Assembly (NCBI RefSeq): GCF_041146395.1
Contig: NC_090995.1
Location: 10,890,501 to 10,954,500, forward strand
Origin: Eulemur rufifrons
Taxonomy: Eukaryota; Chordata; Mammalia; Primates; Lemuridae
Direction: 5' to 3'
Length of the DNA stretch: 64,000 nucleotides
Part shown: positions 37,101 to 48,845 of the stretch, one piece after another
Numbering within the stretch: the stretch's first letter is position 1
Layout of the letters: the number at the start of each line of letters is the position of its first letter
Notes under the pieces: generated by a model
Seen by the model: only the letters and a program-made list of their open reading frames with translations
The model's database searches: none
What the model was told of the DNA's origin: nothing
Made by a program: the position numbers and the translations under genes

Positions 37101-38280
37101 TCTTCCCTACTGGCCACCAACTGGTTTAGCAAACCGCATCCTTCCTTCAATGTAACCTAAGCCAGTCATTCTAGGCCCCCAGAATTTAGAGGCCAGTAAA
37201 ATTTCCAACAAGAAAAAATGTAAAAAGGAAAAAGGGAGGGAAAACCGACAAGGGTTACTTTTTTCCCTAGCAAAGGACATTACAAACAACCAAAAACTCC
37301 CACGTACCAGGACCACAAATAAAATACATTCTTACCACATGCAAAAAACCCTATCCTTCGAACTATAATAAACTTATCTTTTAAAAAAAAAAAAAGCTCA
37401 TTATTTTGTTCTTTTTCCCCTCGTTTTGCTATGGCGAAATGAAAACAAATGGCACCAAGGGGCTGGCACTTGGGAAACGGTGACATAACCCGGCCCCACG
37501 TTCAGTCACGGCAAGCAGATACAATAACCTCTTCAGCTCAGCTACACAGTTTTTAAAATAATCCACGGCAATCCCTGCCTTCCAACGTACATGGAGCAAA
37601 CACCGTCTAAAAACAGAAGCAAGCTGGAGCCTGAACTCCAGAACCACCTGAAACCCTGAGACTAGCAACTCGGAGCGCCCGTGATTGGTTAGATACCGAA
37701 GAAGAGAAAGGCCTCCTCACTCGGTCCCCGATACCCACCTCTAGCCGTACGAAAGACGGAAATCATAGTTCAATGCTATCGAAAAATGACTAAGTGAGTT
37801 AAAACGCTGATTTAAAAATCTTCCATATGCAGTTTAAAATGTTCCCAAAACCCAGAATATATCTGGCCTTAACAAATAGCTGGGCAACAGGACTAGCTCC
37901 TTATTAGTAAAATTAGGCCAAAAAAGTGGCAGAAAAATCTTAAACTGTGCACATCCCCCAAAACTGTTTCCAACAGCTAAAGCTATTTAAGACAAACTTT
38001 AAAAGCCAAAGCTTTTTATTTTCCACAGTTAATATGTAAATAATGGCTCAAAAATCTTTCTTTTCCTAAAACCCCTTAGCACACTCTCCTATAGCGTATA
38101 AACCTGTGACAGGAGAACAGAACAGAAATATTAACGTGGGTCATTTCTTCCCTTTACAATGCAACAGTGGTTTATGACTATTACTTGAGAGCAGGAAAAA
38201 AAAAATCAAAGCAACGAATTTACATGGGACATTACAACGTCAAACCACAAACGTTAAATGAACAAAAGCAGTTTACTTAC

Positions 38281-38332
38281 GATGTTCCTTGCTGAGAACT
38301 GGGGTGGGCTTTGGAAGATGGATCATACTGTT
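38281..38332 (-). CDS. AFF1: AFF1 exon (window exon 4, residues 57-74)
   Basis: A 52-nt exon completing the split Lys codon and reading KQYDPSSKAHPSSQQGT before the first two bases of a Ser codon. The acceptor is ttccccacag|AA and the donor ATC|gtaagt. The phases join window exons 3 and 5 without a break. The peptide is poorly conserved apart from QYD and SQQGTSS, so support rests on phase, splice sites and position. Confidence 0.9.
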
Positions 38333-39296
38333 CTGTGGGGAAGGGAAACATCATCAGAGCAGCTCAGTGACGTATTTACGAGATCATTAGCTATAAGTTT
38401 TTTTCCCCCTCCCGCCACTTAGCACAAATTCTGTCAACCAGAGTGCTAAAGACACGGCGCTTGGCATAATCTCACCACTGTAACAAGCATGTCACTTCTA
38501 GAGAGAATGCTTGCTCAGAATCCAGAAACTCCTGAATAGACCAAAAAACACTGACAAGCATTGCTTGGGGAAGCACGACCGTCACTGCCGGCAACTTTCC
38601 TAATTGTTGGGAGACTTTTCTGTCTTTGAGGACGGCTGAGGAGACTTAAGGAAGCACCATGACAGGGCTGCTCTCAGCCCCTCCGCTTAGTGCCCATCAG
38701 TGATTTGCTATCCCTCCCTTGTCGCAGCCTCTGTTCCTGGCTGAGGGCTCTGGCCCTCCGTTACCCCCGTCCCCCAATTCATTCACGCCACAGCTGTTTA
38801 CAGGCTGCGCGGCAGACACCAATGTGTTTAAGGCATTGGGTCCTGTCCTCCACGAGTTTACAGTTGACCAAGGGACACGAAACCGGCCCACAAATATCTG
38901 TAATCCTAGGCGGTGTGAGATTAAGCACACAAATCAATCGCATAAATTAACTGTCCTGGGAATCCAGAGGATGGTCATTCTGTTGGTAATGACCACAAGG
39001 GGCAAATCGGAGAAAGAACGAAATGAAACCTGTCAGGAAGGATCGGAGAGATTCTGGCAGAGTGACTGCCGGCAGGACAGAGGGGAAGGTGGGGAGGGCG
39101 GGAGCAAAGGTACAGGGGCCCCAGATGTGGAAAGCGCAAAGCTGGGGTGCACAGTGCGGGAAGACAGGTGGAAGTCATGTTTTAGCGGACTCTGAATGCC
39201 AAGACAGGAAGTTACGACTCTGTTGGGCAATGAGACACCATCAATGACCTACACGGGGACATGACACAGTGGTTCCTCAGGAAGAGTGACTGAGCG

Positions 39297-39310
39297 GTGC
39301 CACCTGGTGT
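39297..39310 (-). promoter_or_regulatory. CTCF-like motif
   Basis: The minus strand reads ACACCAGGTGGCAC, matching 13 of 14 positions of the core consensus CCASYAGRKGGCRS. Motif evidence only. Confidence 0.3.
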
Positions 39311-39546
39311 AACCCAGAAGGCAGCAGGACATTTGAAGTGTGGAGGCAACAAACCAGCTGGGAGGCAGCTGTGCTCGTCTAGACAGGAAGTAACAGGAAC
39401 CTGAGACAGACCTGGAAAGGGAAGGAAATACGGGTGCCTTTCGGGCAGGGGTGAGTGGCATTTCCCACAAATGCCGTGTGGAGATGCCCGCCTATTTGCA
39501 GTGAATCGCTTTATCCTCAGGGTGGCAGCAGCTCTTATATGATATT

Positions 39547-39582
39547 TTCACTTGATATTAGCCAAAAGGCTGAAAAGTGATG
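39547..39582 (-). pseudogene. U2 snRNA micro-pseudogene (5' end only)
   Basis: The minus strand reads atcacttttcagccttttgg followed by ctaatatcaagtg, corresponding to the first roughly 34 nt of U2 snRNA with a few substitutions. A 12-bp direct repeat, ttatatgatatt, flanks it exactly (39535-39546 and 39583-39594), as for a retroposed, 3'-truncated U2 copy. It lacks the rest of U2 and is not a functional RNA gene. Confidence 0.85.
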
Positions 39583-40628
39583 TTATATGATATTGTCAAA
39601 TTGCCTCCCCTTCCTGACTAGAAAGCTAGGACCAAAACTACAAATTACAGGGGCAAAAGTCACTCTTTTGACAATTCACAGGGACTGCCCCACGACCATC
39701 GTGACTGGCTCTGAGTGCCACGGGTTCCGCTTAGCCTCAGCCAGCCCCCTTTTGCAAATGTGGACATAAACAGTGAGGCATCCAAGTCAAGTCCCTACAC
39801 CTGCCCTCTCCACAGACTCCAAAACCTCCGTACCAATTCCACAGGGTCAGTGTTGAAGAAATCGGAGCTCTCTTGCTGGGCGTGCTTTGAGAAATGTGTG
39901 CCGTACTCTACTTTTCACTGAAAACTGTATCCATCCATACCCCACCCCCTCTTTATCCAACATCCCATCAGACCCCTCTAGTTGGGGGTGAGGAATAAGA
40001 GAACGCGTGAAGGCCATATCCTCAAGGTTCCCTGGACACCGAGACAAAGTGGCAAGAGCATAAAAGACCCTGGGGTTTGTAGCTGGTGAGCCACAACCTA
40101 CAGGAGACCCGCCAGGGCCCGGCACCTACTCACGACCGAGATGAGCAACCAGCCCACGCTGCTTTGCAGGGCAACAAGGTGACCCGTCCCTGGCCCAGAC
40201 AGCGCGTCCCAGTTCATCTTGCAAAAGGGGGGAACTCGAATAGTTGAATGGATTAAAGGTTCTTTTTCAGCCATGAGTTGGCAGTTGTGCAAGCCATGAG
40301 CAACCCAGTGGCAGCCATGCAATCTGCGTGACTGGCAGTCCTGGCAGATGGAGGAGGGGGATGCAGGAGAAAAGGGGGCACACAGCACCCCTATCCCCAG
40401 CCAGGCAGGAGCTCCACCTCCAGACTGTGCCCCTACGCTGGTCACCTATCCTTGGATTGGCTGCCAGGATACTGAGAAAAACCATTCCCAATCTCCCCTG
40501 GCAGCCATCGGTTAATGTTACCTTGCTTCTGCTACGGTACTGTGGCAATACACTCAGGTTTATTTCTCTGAATTTCGGGAAAATTTAGTTATGGGTTCTT
40601 TGGAAGATAATATTCAGTATCTCTAGAG

Positions 40629-40789
40629 CAGGGAATAGGAAGCATTTTTATAGAGCAGGGAATAGCAACCATTTTTTATAAAGGTCAGATACCCAAATAG
40701 GCACGGTTGTATGTCCCAGTAAAACTTTATTTACAAAAACTAGCTGCAGGGCAGATTTGATTCTCAGGGCTGTGGTCTGTCCACCCCTC
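40629..40789 (+). mobile_element. MER5-type hAT nonautonomous element
   Basis: Contains 'agtaaaactttatttacaaa' and ends in gtctgtccacccctc. It is flanked by ctctagag (40621-40628) and ttctagag (40790-40797), the nTCTAGAn target preferred by Charlie-type hATs. The left terminus is duplicated in tandem (two 'agcagggaatag' copies about 28 bp apart). Confidence 0.8.
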
Positions 40790-41689
40790 TTCTAGAGGAA
40801 GGATACTCTGTTTCTTGCTTGTCTAATCTTTTTTCCTCGTGTCACATCCTTGCAATTTAAATAACATAATCAAGAAAAAAATATATACGCGAGGGAAAAG
40901 AATAGGGTGTGCAGATTTGAAGGAAAAGTCACCTCTACAGAGTATCTCTGAGCTCTTCTCTACCAACGGGCATACACATCACACACCCTAGGTGTGACCT
41001 CCCCATCCTTTGAGGAGTAATTCCATGCGCCTTTGGCAATCCCATCCTGCCTCACGTTAGCAACTTATGCAAGTGTCTTATTCCCCCTTCCATATTTTAA
41101 TGAAATAAATGACTGCAAATATCCCGGTCATTTTTGTAAGGCTTAGCATGCCTTGCATGTTGTTGGGACACAAAGAATTATTGATCTGAGGGGTTACTGT
41201 GGAAGGGAAAAAGTGGATCCAGTTAGCTTTCTTCTGTTTCCCTCTGAGTTCTCAAGTATTTACAATCCTTAAAAAAGGATCAAAAAGAATTGCATGGCAA
41301 ATACATGTAGCGGGGCTAGAGAAGCTATGTGCTATATTTCTTTTAAAATGTCTTACTTTCGTTTTAAAATACAAGAATGACATAAAATACTACAATCGAT
41401 TTTTAAACACAATTCCTAAGTTACAATACTTTGAGGGCCAAATGTAAGATAGTCACCATGTGTCAGTAACACTAAATTATATTTTAGTATTTTACTAAAA
41501 CATCTTCAGTAGCTCCTTGGAACAATCTGAAATTCCACCTGAAGAATAACTTTATGTTTGCTCTCCTTTCCTATTCATTCAACATAGGAAGGCCACATCT
41601 CTGCTGGGGCACTATGTATTAATGTTTTTATATAAAAATAGTAAAAATGACACTTTGTTTTCCAATGCAATAAACAGATATTTACTTAC

Positions 41690-41726
41690 TTTGGTTTTGG
41701 GTTGCAGAACTGACATGCTGAGAATC
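41690..41726 (-). CDS. AFF1: AFF1 exon (window exon 3, residues 45-57)
   Basis: A 37-nt micro-sized exon encoding DSQHVSSATQNQ plus the first base of a lysine codon. The acceptor is ctttctag|GAT and the donor AAA|gtaagt. Its length is not a multiple of three; it pairs in phase with the next 52-nt exon. It is too short to show as an open frame and was recognised from the AFF1-like DSQHVSS peptide and the flanking splice sites. Confidence 0.92.
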
Positions 41727-42870
41727 CTAGAAAGAAAATGAAAAATCTCTAGTTATTAAAATATATAATCTATAAATCTAAGGGCAAAACGGTAGAGATT
41801 TTAATATTGAAAGGACAGTCTTATGAAACTTTCAAATACACAGCAAAATGGAAATAGTGCAGAGAATATCCACACAATCCACCACACAGATCCTATAATT
41901 AACCTTCCTGCCATCCATCCCTCCATATTCAATCAATCTCATTTTTTTTGATGCATAGGTTGCAAATATTGATAAATCTATTTTTTTTTTTTTTTTTTTT
42001 TACATAAAACAGCTTTTATTGCTTCTGTTCTTTCCTAGCGTTTATTTGTCCTTTGGTGTTGAGCAAAAATATTTTTAGAGTTTAATGCTTTACTTTAAAA
42101 CCAGTAGTAATGAACTGCCTTTTTAAAAAGACTATGATAAGAAAATAGGTAAAATAACTTATGGAAAATTTGGGTTTCTATAGATACATATTCTTTTGAA
42201 AACAGTATCTTAGAAAGTAATAGTTACAAATAGTTTTTGATATATATATAAAGCAATGTGCATTCACACCATGCTGAACAGAGTACAGATCTCAAGATGC
42301 TATTTCTACACTCTGAAGGGTATCCAAAAGTATAAACCACAAAAAAAAAAAAAAAAGGAAAATGACAGTATTTTAATACATTGTTTGCAAATACTATAAT
42401 GAAAACACACAAGTCAGCAGTTCATTCGCTTGTTATTAAGCCTGCGTTAGTGCAGCTCATCATGTTAAGCGTTGAGAAAATCTAGGAAGTGAGAGACATA
42501 CATGTAAGATGCATGTATGTATGTATATGCATAGACCTAAATTCTGAACCAGGAATCAGACATTTCTCCGTATGTCTGTTTCCCCATCTCTAAAGTCAGG
42601 ACCCTCACATGAGAAAATGTGCTGGAAAGTCCTGAATGCTTTAATGAGCTGTAAAGCCCTATACAAATCTAAGATGTTCTTACTCACACAAAGTTGGAGA
42701 ATAAAGTGTTTGAAGGCATTATGAAGCACTACAGAAGCCAATTATAATTTTAACCTAACCTCCAAAAATTTCCACTTTGAAAAGCAATAATTTATCCACC
42801 TGGCTCACGGCAACACCTTCGACTGTTTACTACAGTGGATGCGGTACCTGCTATACTTTTAATGAATTAC
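41727..42870 (-). other. AFF1 intron between window exons 2 and 3
   Basis: 1144 nt. Most of its first half is a probable retrocopied mRNA 3' end (41978-42385), followed by a weak MIR-like segment near 42540-42680. Confidence 0.85.
41978..42385 (-). pseudogene. Retrocopied mRNA 3' end of unidentified gene
   Basis: On the minus strand the segment ends 'gcaataaaagctgttttatg' then ta and more than 20 A, i.e. an AATAAA signal about 17 nt before a poly-A tail, as in a processed transcript. The upstream ~350 nt are AT-rich, UTR-like, not a known SINE/LINE. A ttgcaaata match just outside both ends (about 41963 and 42388) may be the remains of a target duplication. The source gene is not recognised. 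Confidence 0.6.
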
Positions 42871-42957
42871 CTTTGCGGGGAAAGGAAATTTGGACGGCTC
42901 CGCTGTACTAGGCGTGTGTATTGCTGTCAGAGGCGGCGGCCATGAATGGGTCATTTC
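42871..42957 (-). CDS. AFF1: AFF1 exon (window exon 2, residues 16-44)
   Basis: This 87-nt exon of 29 codons is phase 0 at both ends. It reads [16 protein letters not shown] and then [13 protein letters not shown], a near-perfect AFF1 match. The acceptor is ctctttccag|GAA and the donor AAG|gtaatt, a slightly weak donor. Both this exon and the previous one have lengths divisible by three, so skipping either would keep the frame. The [10 protein letters not shown] block is shared by AFF paralogues; the [11 protein letters not shown] tail points to AFF1. Confidence 0.95.
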
Positions 42958-43761
42958 CTGGAAAGAGATTTGGGAGGGGAAGAAAAAGTAAATTATAAAT
43001 AGAACATTCATTGTTGCTTAACTTTCTGAATTTAACGTAGCGTGGATTGATGGCAAATGAAAAGTGTAACTTTTAAAGTGATTTCATTTACTGTTTTAAA
43101 AATTCCTACTTTAATAAGGCTATGTTCAAATACTGAAGACCTCTAACTTACAAAACTGAAAAGAAAAAAAAAAAAGAAAAAAAAAATCGGTTTGCAGAAG
43201 AAAACCCAGAGTGTAGAGGTGCATGAATTTAACGCCCTGAGTATCATCAAGCACAGAAGCCGTCACAGGCCCTGCCAGAGACCCGTGCCTGTGAAGACTG
43301 CAGGCCACAGGCTGGGCTGGCAAAGCTGTCCCTGCTCAATGCTTTCTTTCTCCCTCAGGTTCTTTATTGCATTTCCTGGAATTATTTCAGTTCAAAGGAA
43401 GAAGAACTTTCCTGTTTGACTTAAGCAAACAAGTAATCCAGGTCACTTGTTCCACTTGGGAGAGTTTTAATGGATTTGACCCTTCCCTGATACACTCTAT
43501 TAGCACATAAGAACTTTTGGAGGAGAGGGCCTTAAAAAATTACCTTTTTTTTTTTTCCCTATTAAGAGAAGTTTAATTTTCACTATTTTCTTAGGTGAAG
43601 GCAAGATTTCTAAAACTTACAAAGTAATGTATTTATCTTGACATGAATTCTTTTCTCCTAAGTACATCCATGAATTTTATTTTACTTTGCTAAAAAAAAA
43701 AAGTAAGTAACTTGTGGGAAACGGAGTCAGATAAAAGATATGTTGAATCACAAATACACAT

Positions 43762-43792
<31 letters not shown>
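43762..43792. repeat. (CA)n microsatellite
   Basis: About 15 uninterrupted CA units. Confidence 0.97.
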
Positions 43793-43797
<5 letters not shown>

Positions 43798-43804
43798 AAA
43801 GGGC

Positions 43805-43930
43805 TAAAACGGCACTGGAGATCATTAAGTCCAAACTCTCAACATTTTACAGATGAGAAAACTAAAGTCAAATGTCTGCATCAAGGTTGTCCAGGAAGCC
43901 AAAGCCTGAGCAGGGCACAGGTGATGAGCC
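43805..43930 (+). mobile_element. MIR-like fragment
   Basis: 'attttacagatgagaaaact' followed by a gtctgca..aggttgtcc block resembles the MIR/MIR3 core in antisense; weak. Confidence 0.4.
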
Positions 43931-44191
43931 CCTCTGTCTTCTCAAAGAGAGAAAGAAAGTCCCTTCCCACATTTGTCAGACCTGCCCAGCAAACGGGCTT
44001 AACAATCCACAGGCAATTCTACCCGCCCCGCCGTGATACAGAGCACACTGTATCACCTCCCCTGCTAAGATGTTAGCATCCTAACGCTTCATTCTTTTCA
44101 GAGCGCTGGCCGACCTCTCTGCTTCCGCAGAAATGCCACCTGATCCGCACAGCACCTGGAGACGGCGCTCTAGCAAGCACTTCCACTTCTG

Positions 44192-44233
44192 ACCTCTGTG
44201 CACGGCCTCTGTGCACGGCCTCTGTGCACGGCT
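44192..44233. repeat. Three-copy 14-bp tandem repeat
   Basis: Three successive copies of a unit reading cctctgtgcacggc, nearly identical. Confidence 0.9.
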
Positions 44234-44424
44234 CCCTTTCTCCTCTGCTACTGTGTCGGTGACTATAGCCCCAGGACAGACATAAATGACTTTGCACGGT
44301 GACAAGCAACATAACCGATGCTGGTTCTCTTGAGTAATTTTTGTTAAAAGTGAAATCATGTCTTTGTCTACTGTCTGGCTTTCTGCTCTATTCAGGACGC
44401 ACTAGGAGTTCTGTGCTAAAACAT

Positions 44425-44640
44425 ACTGGAGAGAGGAACGGCTCTGAATCAAGAGACCCCAACTGGAATCCCGACTCTGACCCTCACCAGCCTCGTCAGC
44501 CTCGGTAAGTTGTCTGAACTGAGCCTCCGTTCTACGAGGTCGACTAAGACCACTTATTTTTCAAACTGTTGTAAGAGTAGTTTCTGCAAAGTGCTTGAAT
44601 GCATGGTGCACAAAAGGCACTTAATAAACTAAAAGCATTA
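44425..44640 (+). mobile_element. MIR SINE
   Basis: Order of segments 'gactctgaccctcaccagcc', 'gtaagttgtctgaactgagc', 'tgcaaagtgcttgaatgcat' and a ggcacttaataaa end is typical of a nearly complete MIR. Confidence 0.75.
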
Positions 44641-45159
44641 CAACTTTTAATTAAAAGTCTAGTTTTAAAAGAATTCGATACTGCAAAGTGAGCTCCCTGC
44701 TGTTTTATTTATTTGACAATACCTTAAGGTATAGAACCATAATAATGCTAGCTATAAAAACATAATTATTGAGAAGGTCTTTGAAAGCGTCACCCTTATG
44801 TTTTCCAATCATTTCTTTAGGATCTCAATGGTATCTATGACTTTGAGTCACCAATTATTCCCAAACAACTTCCATTGTGCTCCAGTGTCTAAGGCTGCCC
44901 CAGCTATTAAATCAGGCAGTTGGAAAGTACATAAATTCTTTCAGACCCTAAGTGGTTCCCTAGTAGTCTGAAAGAATTTATATACTTTGCTAAATGCCTA
45001 GCTTACCGGAGGGACTTGGGCCACAGGAGAATTGGGGCCATTACTAAGGAGAGGAGGTTGCCCAGAAAGACTCACAAGGCCATGATTTCGCTCCCTGCCG
45101 TAACGAAGACCTACCAGTGAGCCAAGTCCCTTGGCACCTGCCTCAGTCCTGTCCCCTGC

Positions 45160-45440
45160 CAGGCTTATGTTGCTCTGGACACACTGTCTGGTTCTAGCTC
45201 TTCCTCTAACACACCAATTTGTTCCCACCTCAAGATTTGCCACCGACTCTTCCCTCTCAGTCCCCTGTTCATGGGGCTGTTCCATCCTTCACAGAATCCA
45301 TCAGTACCGACACTATACAACGATCTTCCCCATCATCCCCTCCTCCTGCAAAGACTCTGTCCTCTTCACTGTGACATCCCGGTGCCTAGAAAAGTTATCT
45401 GGAGGCTTAATGAATATTTGTTGAATAAATGAATGAACGA
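45160..45440 (+). mobile_element. L2 LINE 3' end
   Basis: Ends in 'aatatttgttgaataaatga' with repeated gaatgaa, the standard L2 3' terminus. Confidence 0.75.
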
Positions 45441-46637
45441 ACACGCAGATAATAGTGCCACTACTCGTCATACTAGCGTCATGGAAGCGTGGCACTGGGG
45501 TAACGTCTGCTGGTGCTACATTAATTCCCCAAGAGACGGGGCCACTAAAGGAGAAAACCCGAGGTGTCTCCACACGCCCACTGAGGGTGCGCTGCCCTTT
45601 CTGGACCCTGGTACGTGACCGTTTCCTGGCTGCCAGCAATGCCTGCCTGCTCTCTCCTGACCCCATCCGCCTGTGCGAGCCAGGGGCTACTACTTCCCCT
45701 TCATTAGGACACTTCCACCTTAAATACTGCCCCCAGAGAACCAGACAGTATCTTCTATGATCGATTTTCTCTGTTAGGAAACTATTTACTACCTTTATCA
45801 CCCGTCAGAAAGATTTGTGTTTGGATTCCTGGCAATCTTAATACGTTGCTGGTACAAGATAAGGACGGGAACCACAAGGCAGAGGCAATTATCTGGTTCA
45901 GCCTCGGACAGCGAGAGCTGGGGGTGGGGGGACCCCCAGACATCACCCACTGGCCCAGGGCCTTCATTTTACCAAGGAGGAAACCAAAGCCCAGGGAGAA
46001 CATACAACGTAACGGAGGTCACACACAGAGAAGGGAGCAGACTCAGTTTCCATGGTGAAAAAGCGTGTGGCCTCTTCAATCTTAAACACACTTCCATTTG
46101 CTTTCCCAATTTGTGATTTCCAAATGAAAATATCCATCCTTTGTTTGCATTAACCACTTATTCAAAAGCACCACTAGGTAAAGCAAGAACTCATTAAAGT
46201 GAGATTGGGTGAGAGGGGAGGATGGAGAGGTTCACTGAATTAAAAATGCCTGCCTAATGCTAAAATACCATCACTCCTAAATAAAGGATGTCAAATCTAC
46301 AAGGTCACACTTACGTTTGAAATAACTACACAATGAATCACAATTTCAGAGAAAATTCCAAGACTGCATTTTATAATTAAGTCATTTGTTATTTTTGTGA
46401 CTCACCATACCAAAGAACTTCAGAAATAGACAAGGAAAAGACGATAGGAAAACTTGATCAAGGTAACCTTACTATTATTAACCTTACTTGATAGTTGACA
46501 AAAATTTCTCAGTTTTAGCAGTTGAAAGTATGATTTTTTAGAGGTATTTCTTTCTAAGAAAGCCCTAAACTACAAAAGACAGGACAAAAGATTATAAAAC
46601 AAAAATGACAGATCTGTTTTCCGAACATCTGTTTAGA

Positions 46638-46925
46638 CTTTTTTTTTTTTTTTTTCCTTGTGACAGGGTCTCAACTCTTTTGCTTGGGTAGAGCTCAGTG
46701 GCATGATCACAGCTCACTAAAACCTCAAACTCCTGGGAGCTCAAGTGATCCTACAGCCTCAGCCTCCTGAGTAGCTGGGACACACCTGACTCATTTTTCT
46801 ATTTTGTGTAGAAATGGGGTCTCACTATGTTGCTCCGGCTGGTCTCCAAACTCCTGGCCTCATGTGATCCTCCAGCCTTGGCCCCCAAAATGCTAGGATT
46901 ACAGCTATGAGCCACAGCTCCCAGC
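46638..46925 (-). mobile_element. Old Alu (AluJ-like), antisense
   Basis: Dimeric Alu with many differences from the young copies and no clear target duplication. Confidence 0.85.
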
Positions 46926-48040
46926 CTAGATACTACTTTGGTCAAAAATTTCACAAGTGAGGAGGTGACCAATATGCTGAATTAGTGGTTTCAGCACAAC
47001 CATCACTTAATGCTTTACAATGAAACCTTTTTTAAAGAAAAAATTGGGTATATGCATAGAGAGAAACCATGAGCAGTAGAGATTCAAACTACTAGGCACA
47101 CATCTCTCCTACTAATTAAAAAAAAAAATAAAAAGAAAATCAGAAATCTTATAGTCAAAGACGGCAAGAATATCATTAAAAACTGACCTAGAAGGAAATA
47201 AATTAAAAGCCTGAGAGGAAGGATAAGAAATACTTAAAACCCTCAGGTATTACTGAATCTGAGCATTAAAATTAAGCTCTAGATTTCCTAGAAATTACAG
47301 CCAAAATGGGAAACATGATAATTTATCTAATTCTCCTCTGACAAAAAGCATGCCAGTTCCTGAGGAGAATTTATATTTTTTTTCCTGGAATTGAATTCTA
47401 GAAGGAATTTGTCATCCTTATACAACAAAAACTGAACAAATGGGTAACACAGCCTATGATATATTTGTAGAAGAAACACAAATGTTCACGGCACAGTCCC
47501 AATAAACAAAAGCAAAAAAGAACACTCTAAGGTTAGGTCTAAAGATGCCCCTTTACTTCCCAGTGATTTTTTTTTTTTTTTCCTTTAATTCCTTGAAAGT
47601 TTCATGGTCTCATGGAAAAAGCAGCCATGCACAGTGGGCGTCACCTACAACACACCAAGAGGTAGAAGCCCAGCACTATGTCACCACTAGTGCCACCTCG
47701 ACGCAGGGGCTTTGCTCACTGGGAAGTGAGCGATTCTCCTGGGTCTTTATGGACCACAAGAAAAACCTGAGATGCCATAAACCTCCGGTTCAAATGCCTT
47801 GCAGTTTTGCAGACTTCAATTTAATTAACAGAATCTGTTAGAGAATTCCATTATGTCCCAAGACATCCCCCCCCTCCTTTGTTACTAGGCTGGTTTAGTT
47901 TGCTCTTGGAGGTGTGAGGAGGAAAAAAACTGTTGAAAGGGGTTTGGGAATGGCAACTGTTCTTGAAAGTGAAAGTAAATGGATACACATCTGCCTGCTT
48001 AAGTACTTCTTCAGATGAGAAACAGTAACAAGGAACTCAC

Positions 48041-48085
48041 CTTCAGAATCTCTTCAACACAATGGGCTTCATTGGAGTAGGTCTG
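48041..48085 (-). CDS. AFF1: AFF1 exon (window exon 1, residues 1-15)
   Basis: The 45-nt exon encodes QTYSNEAHCVEEILK in phase 0. The acceptor is a tandem ...ttcagcag, so the exon may start at 48085 (keeping the first Gln) or at 48082 (dropping it); the donor is AAG|gtgagt. The HCVEEILKEMTHSWP block continued in the next exon is a conserved AFF-family landmark (ALF region). By order and size it is probably exon 4 in the numbering used for human KMT2A-AFF1 fusions. The preceding large exon is not found up to position 64000, so the intron upstream exceeds 15.9 kb. Confidence 0.93.
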
Positions 48086-48556
48086 CTGAAAGAGAAAAGC
48101 AAGAAAAAAAAAAAAGATCAGTAAACAAACCGTCAAGAGTGACCGTGTGTAGGTGCCTGTATGAATATAGTAGCACCTCAGGGCAAAGCTTCCACCCGCC
48201 AGGCATCAGGAACTTGACATTGGGACGTAATGAACCAAAGAGTTAACCTGACTTAATCCTGGGGATAAACACGGGGGAAACAAACACTGCAGACAATGAC
48301 ACACTAGTTGTGACCCTTGGGTGAAAAGTTCCCAATGGAAAGTTTGTACATTAAAGAACATTAGTATCTTAGTAAATCTAAAATGATAGATTTAGCAAAA
48401 ATGGAGACAAAAGAGATTAAAATAGGTGCCACAGTCAGCTACCTCATAGCAACAGCTCAACAATGAGCCATGTTAAATGAACACGAAGGTGGGGACCATC
48501 TCAACACTTCAGTGGGTCCACAGAAAGGAGGCCTCAGCTCAATCAAGGACAGCGCT

Positions 48557-48762
48557 TAGGCTGCGCAACATAGCAAGACCCTGTCTCTACACAAACAGAA
48601 AAAATTAGCCGGTGTGGTGGCGAGTGCCTGGAGTCCGAGCTACTTGGGAGGCCGAATGAGGAGGATGGCTTGGGTCCAGGAGTTTGAGGCTGCTGTGTGC
48701 TATGATGACACCACCACACTCCAGCCCAGGCAACAGAGCAAGACGGTGTTGGGGGGTGGGGT
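48557..48762 (+). mobile_element. Partial Alu
   Basis: Begins inside the left arm (ctgcgcaacatagcaagacc) and keeps a right arm ending in ccaggcaacagagcaagac; the tail is replaced by a G-rich run. Confidence 0.8.
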
Positions 48763-48845
48763 GGGGATGAGGGGGGGATAGCTCTTAGGTTTTAATATTC
48801 TTATCTGCCAAAATTCATTTTAAAGTTAAAAATGTCTCTAACTCG

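Larger units (their letters stand above)
38333..41689 (-). other. AFF1 intron between window exons 3 and 4
   Basis: 3357 nt. Segments near 38790-38890 and 39000-39470 look like an old interspersed repeat I cannot name. A U2 snRNA micro-pseudogene (39547-39582), a CTCF-like motif (39297-39310) and a MER5-type element (40629-40789) are present. Confidence 0.85.
42958..48040 (-). other. AFF1 intron between window exons 1 and 2
   Basis: 5083 nt. It contains a CA microsatellite (43762-43792), MIR fragments (43805-43930, 44425-44640), a short tandem repeat (44192-44233), an L2 3' end (45160-45440) and an old Alu (46638-46925). Confidence 0.85.

Noticed and set aside
45313..45801. 162-codon open frame on the minus strand
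   Set aside because: It overlaps an L2 3' end in antisense and shows no protein-like features.
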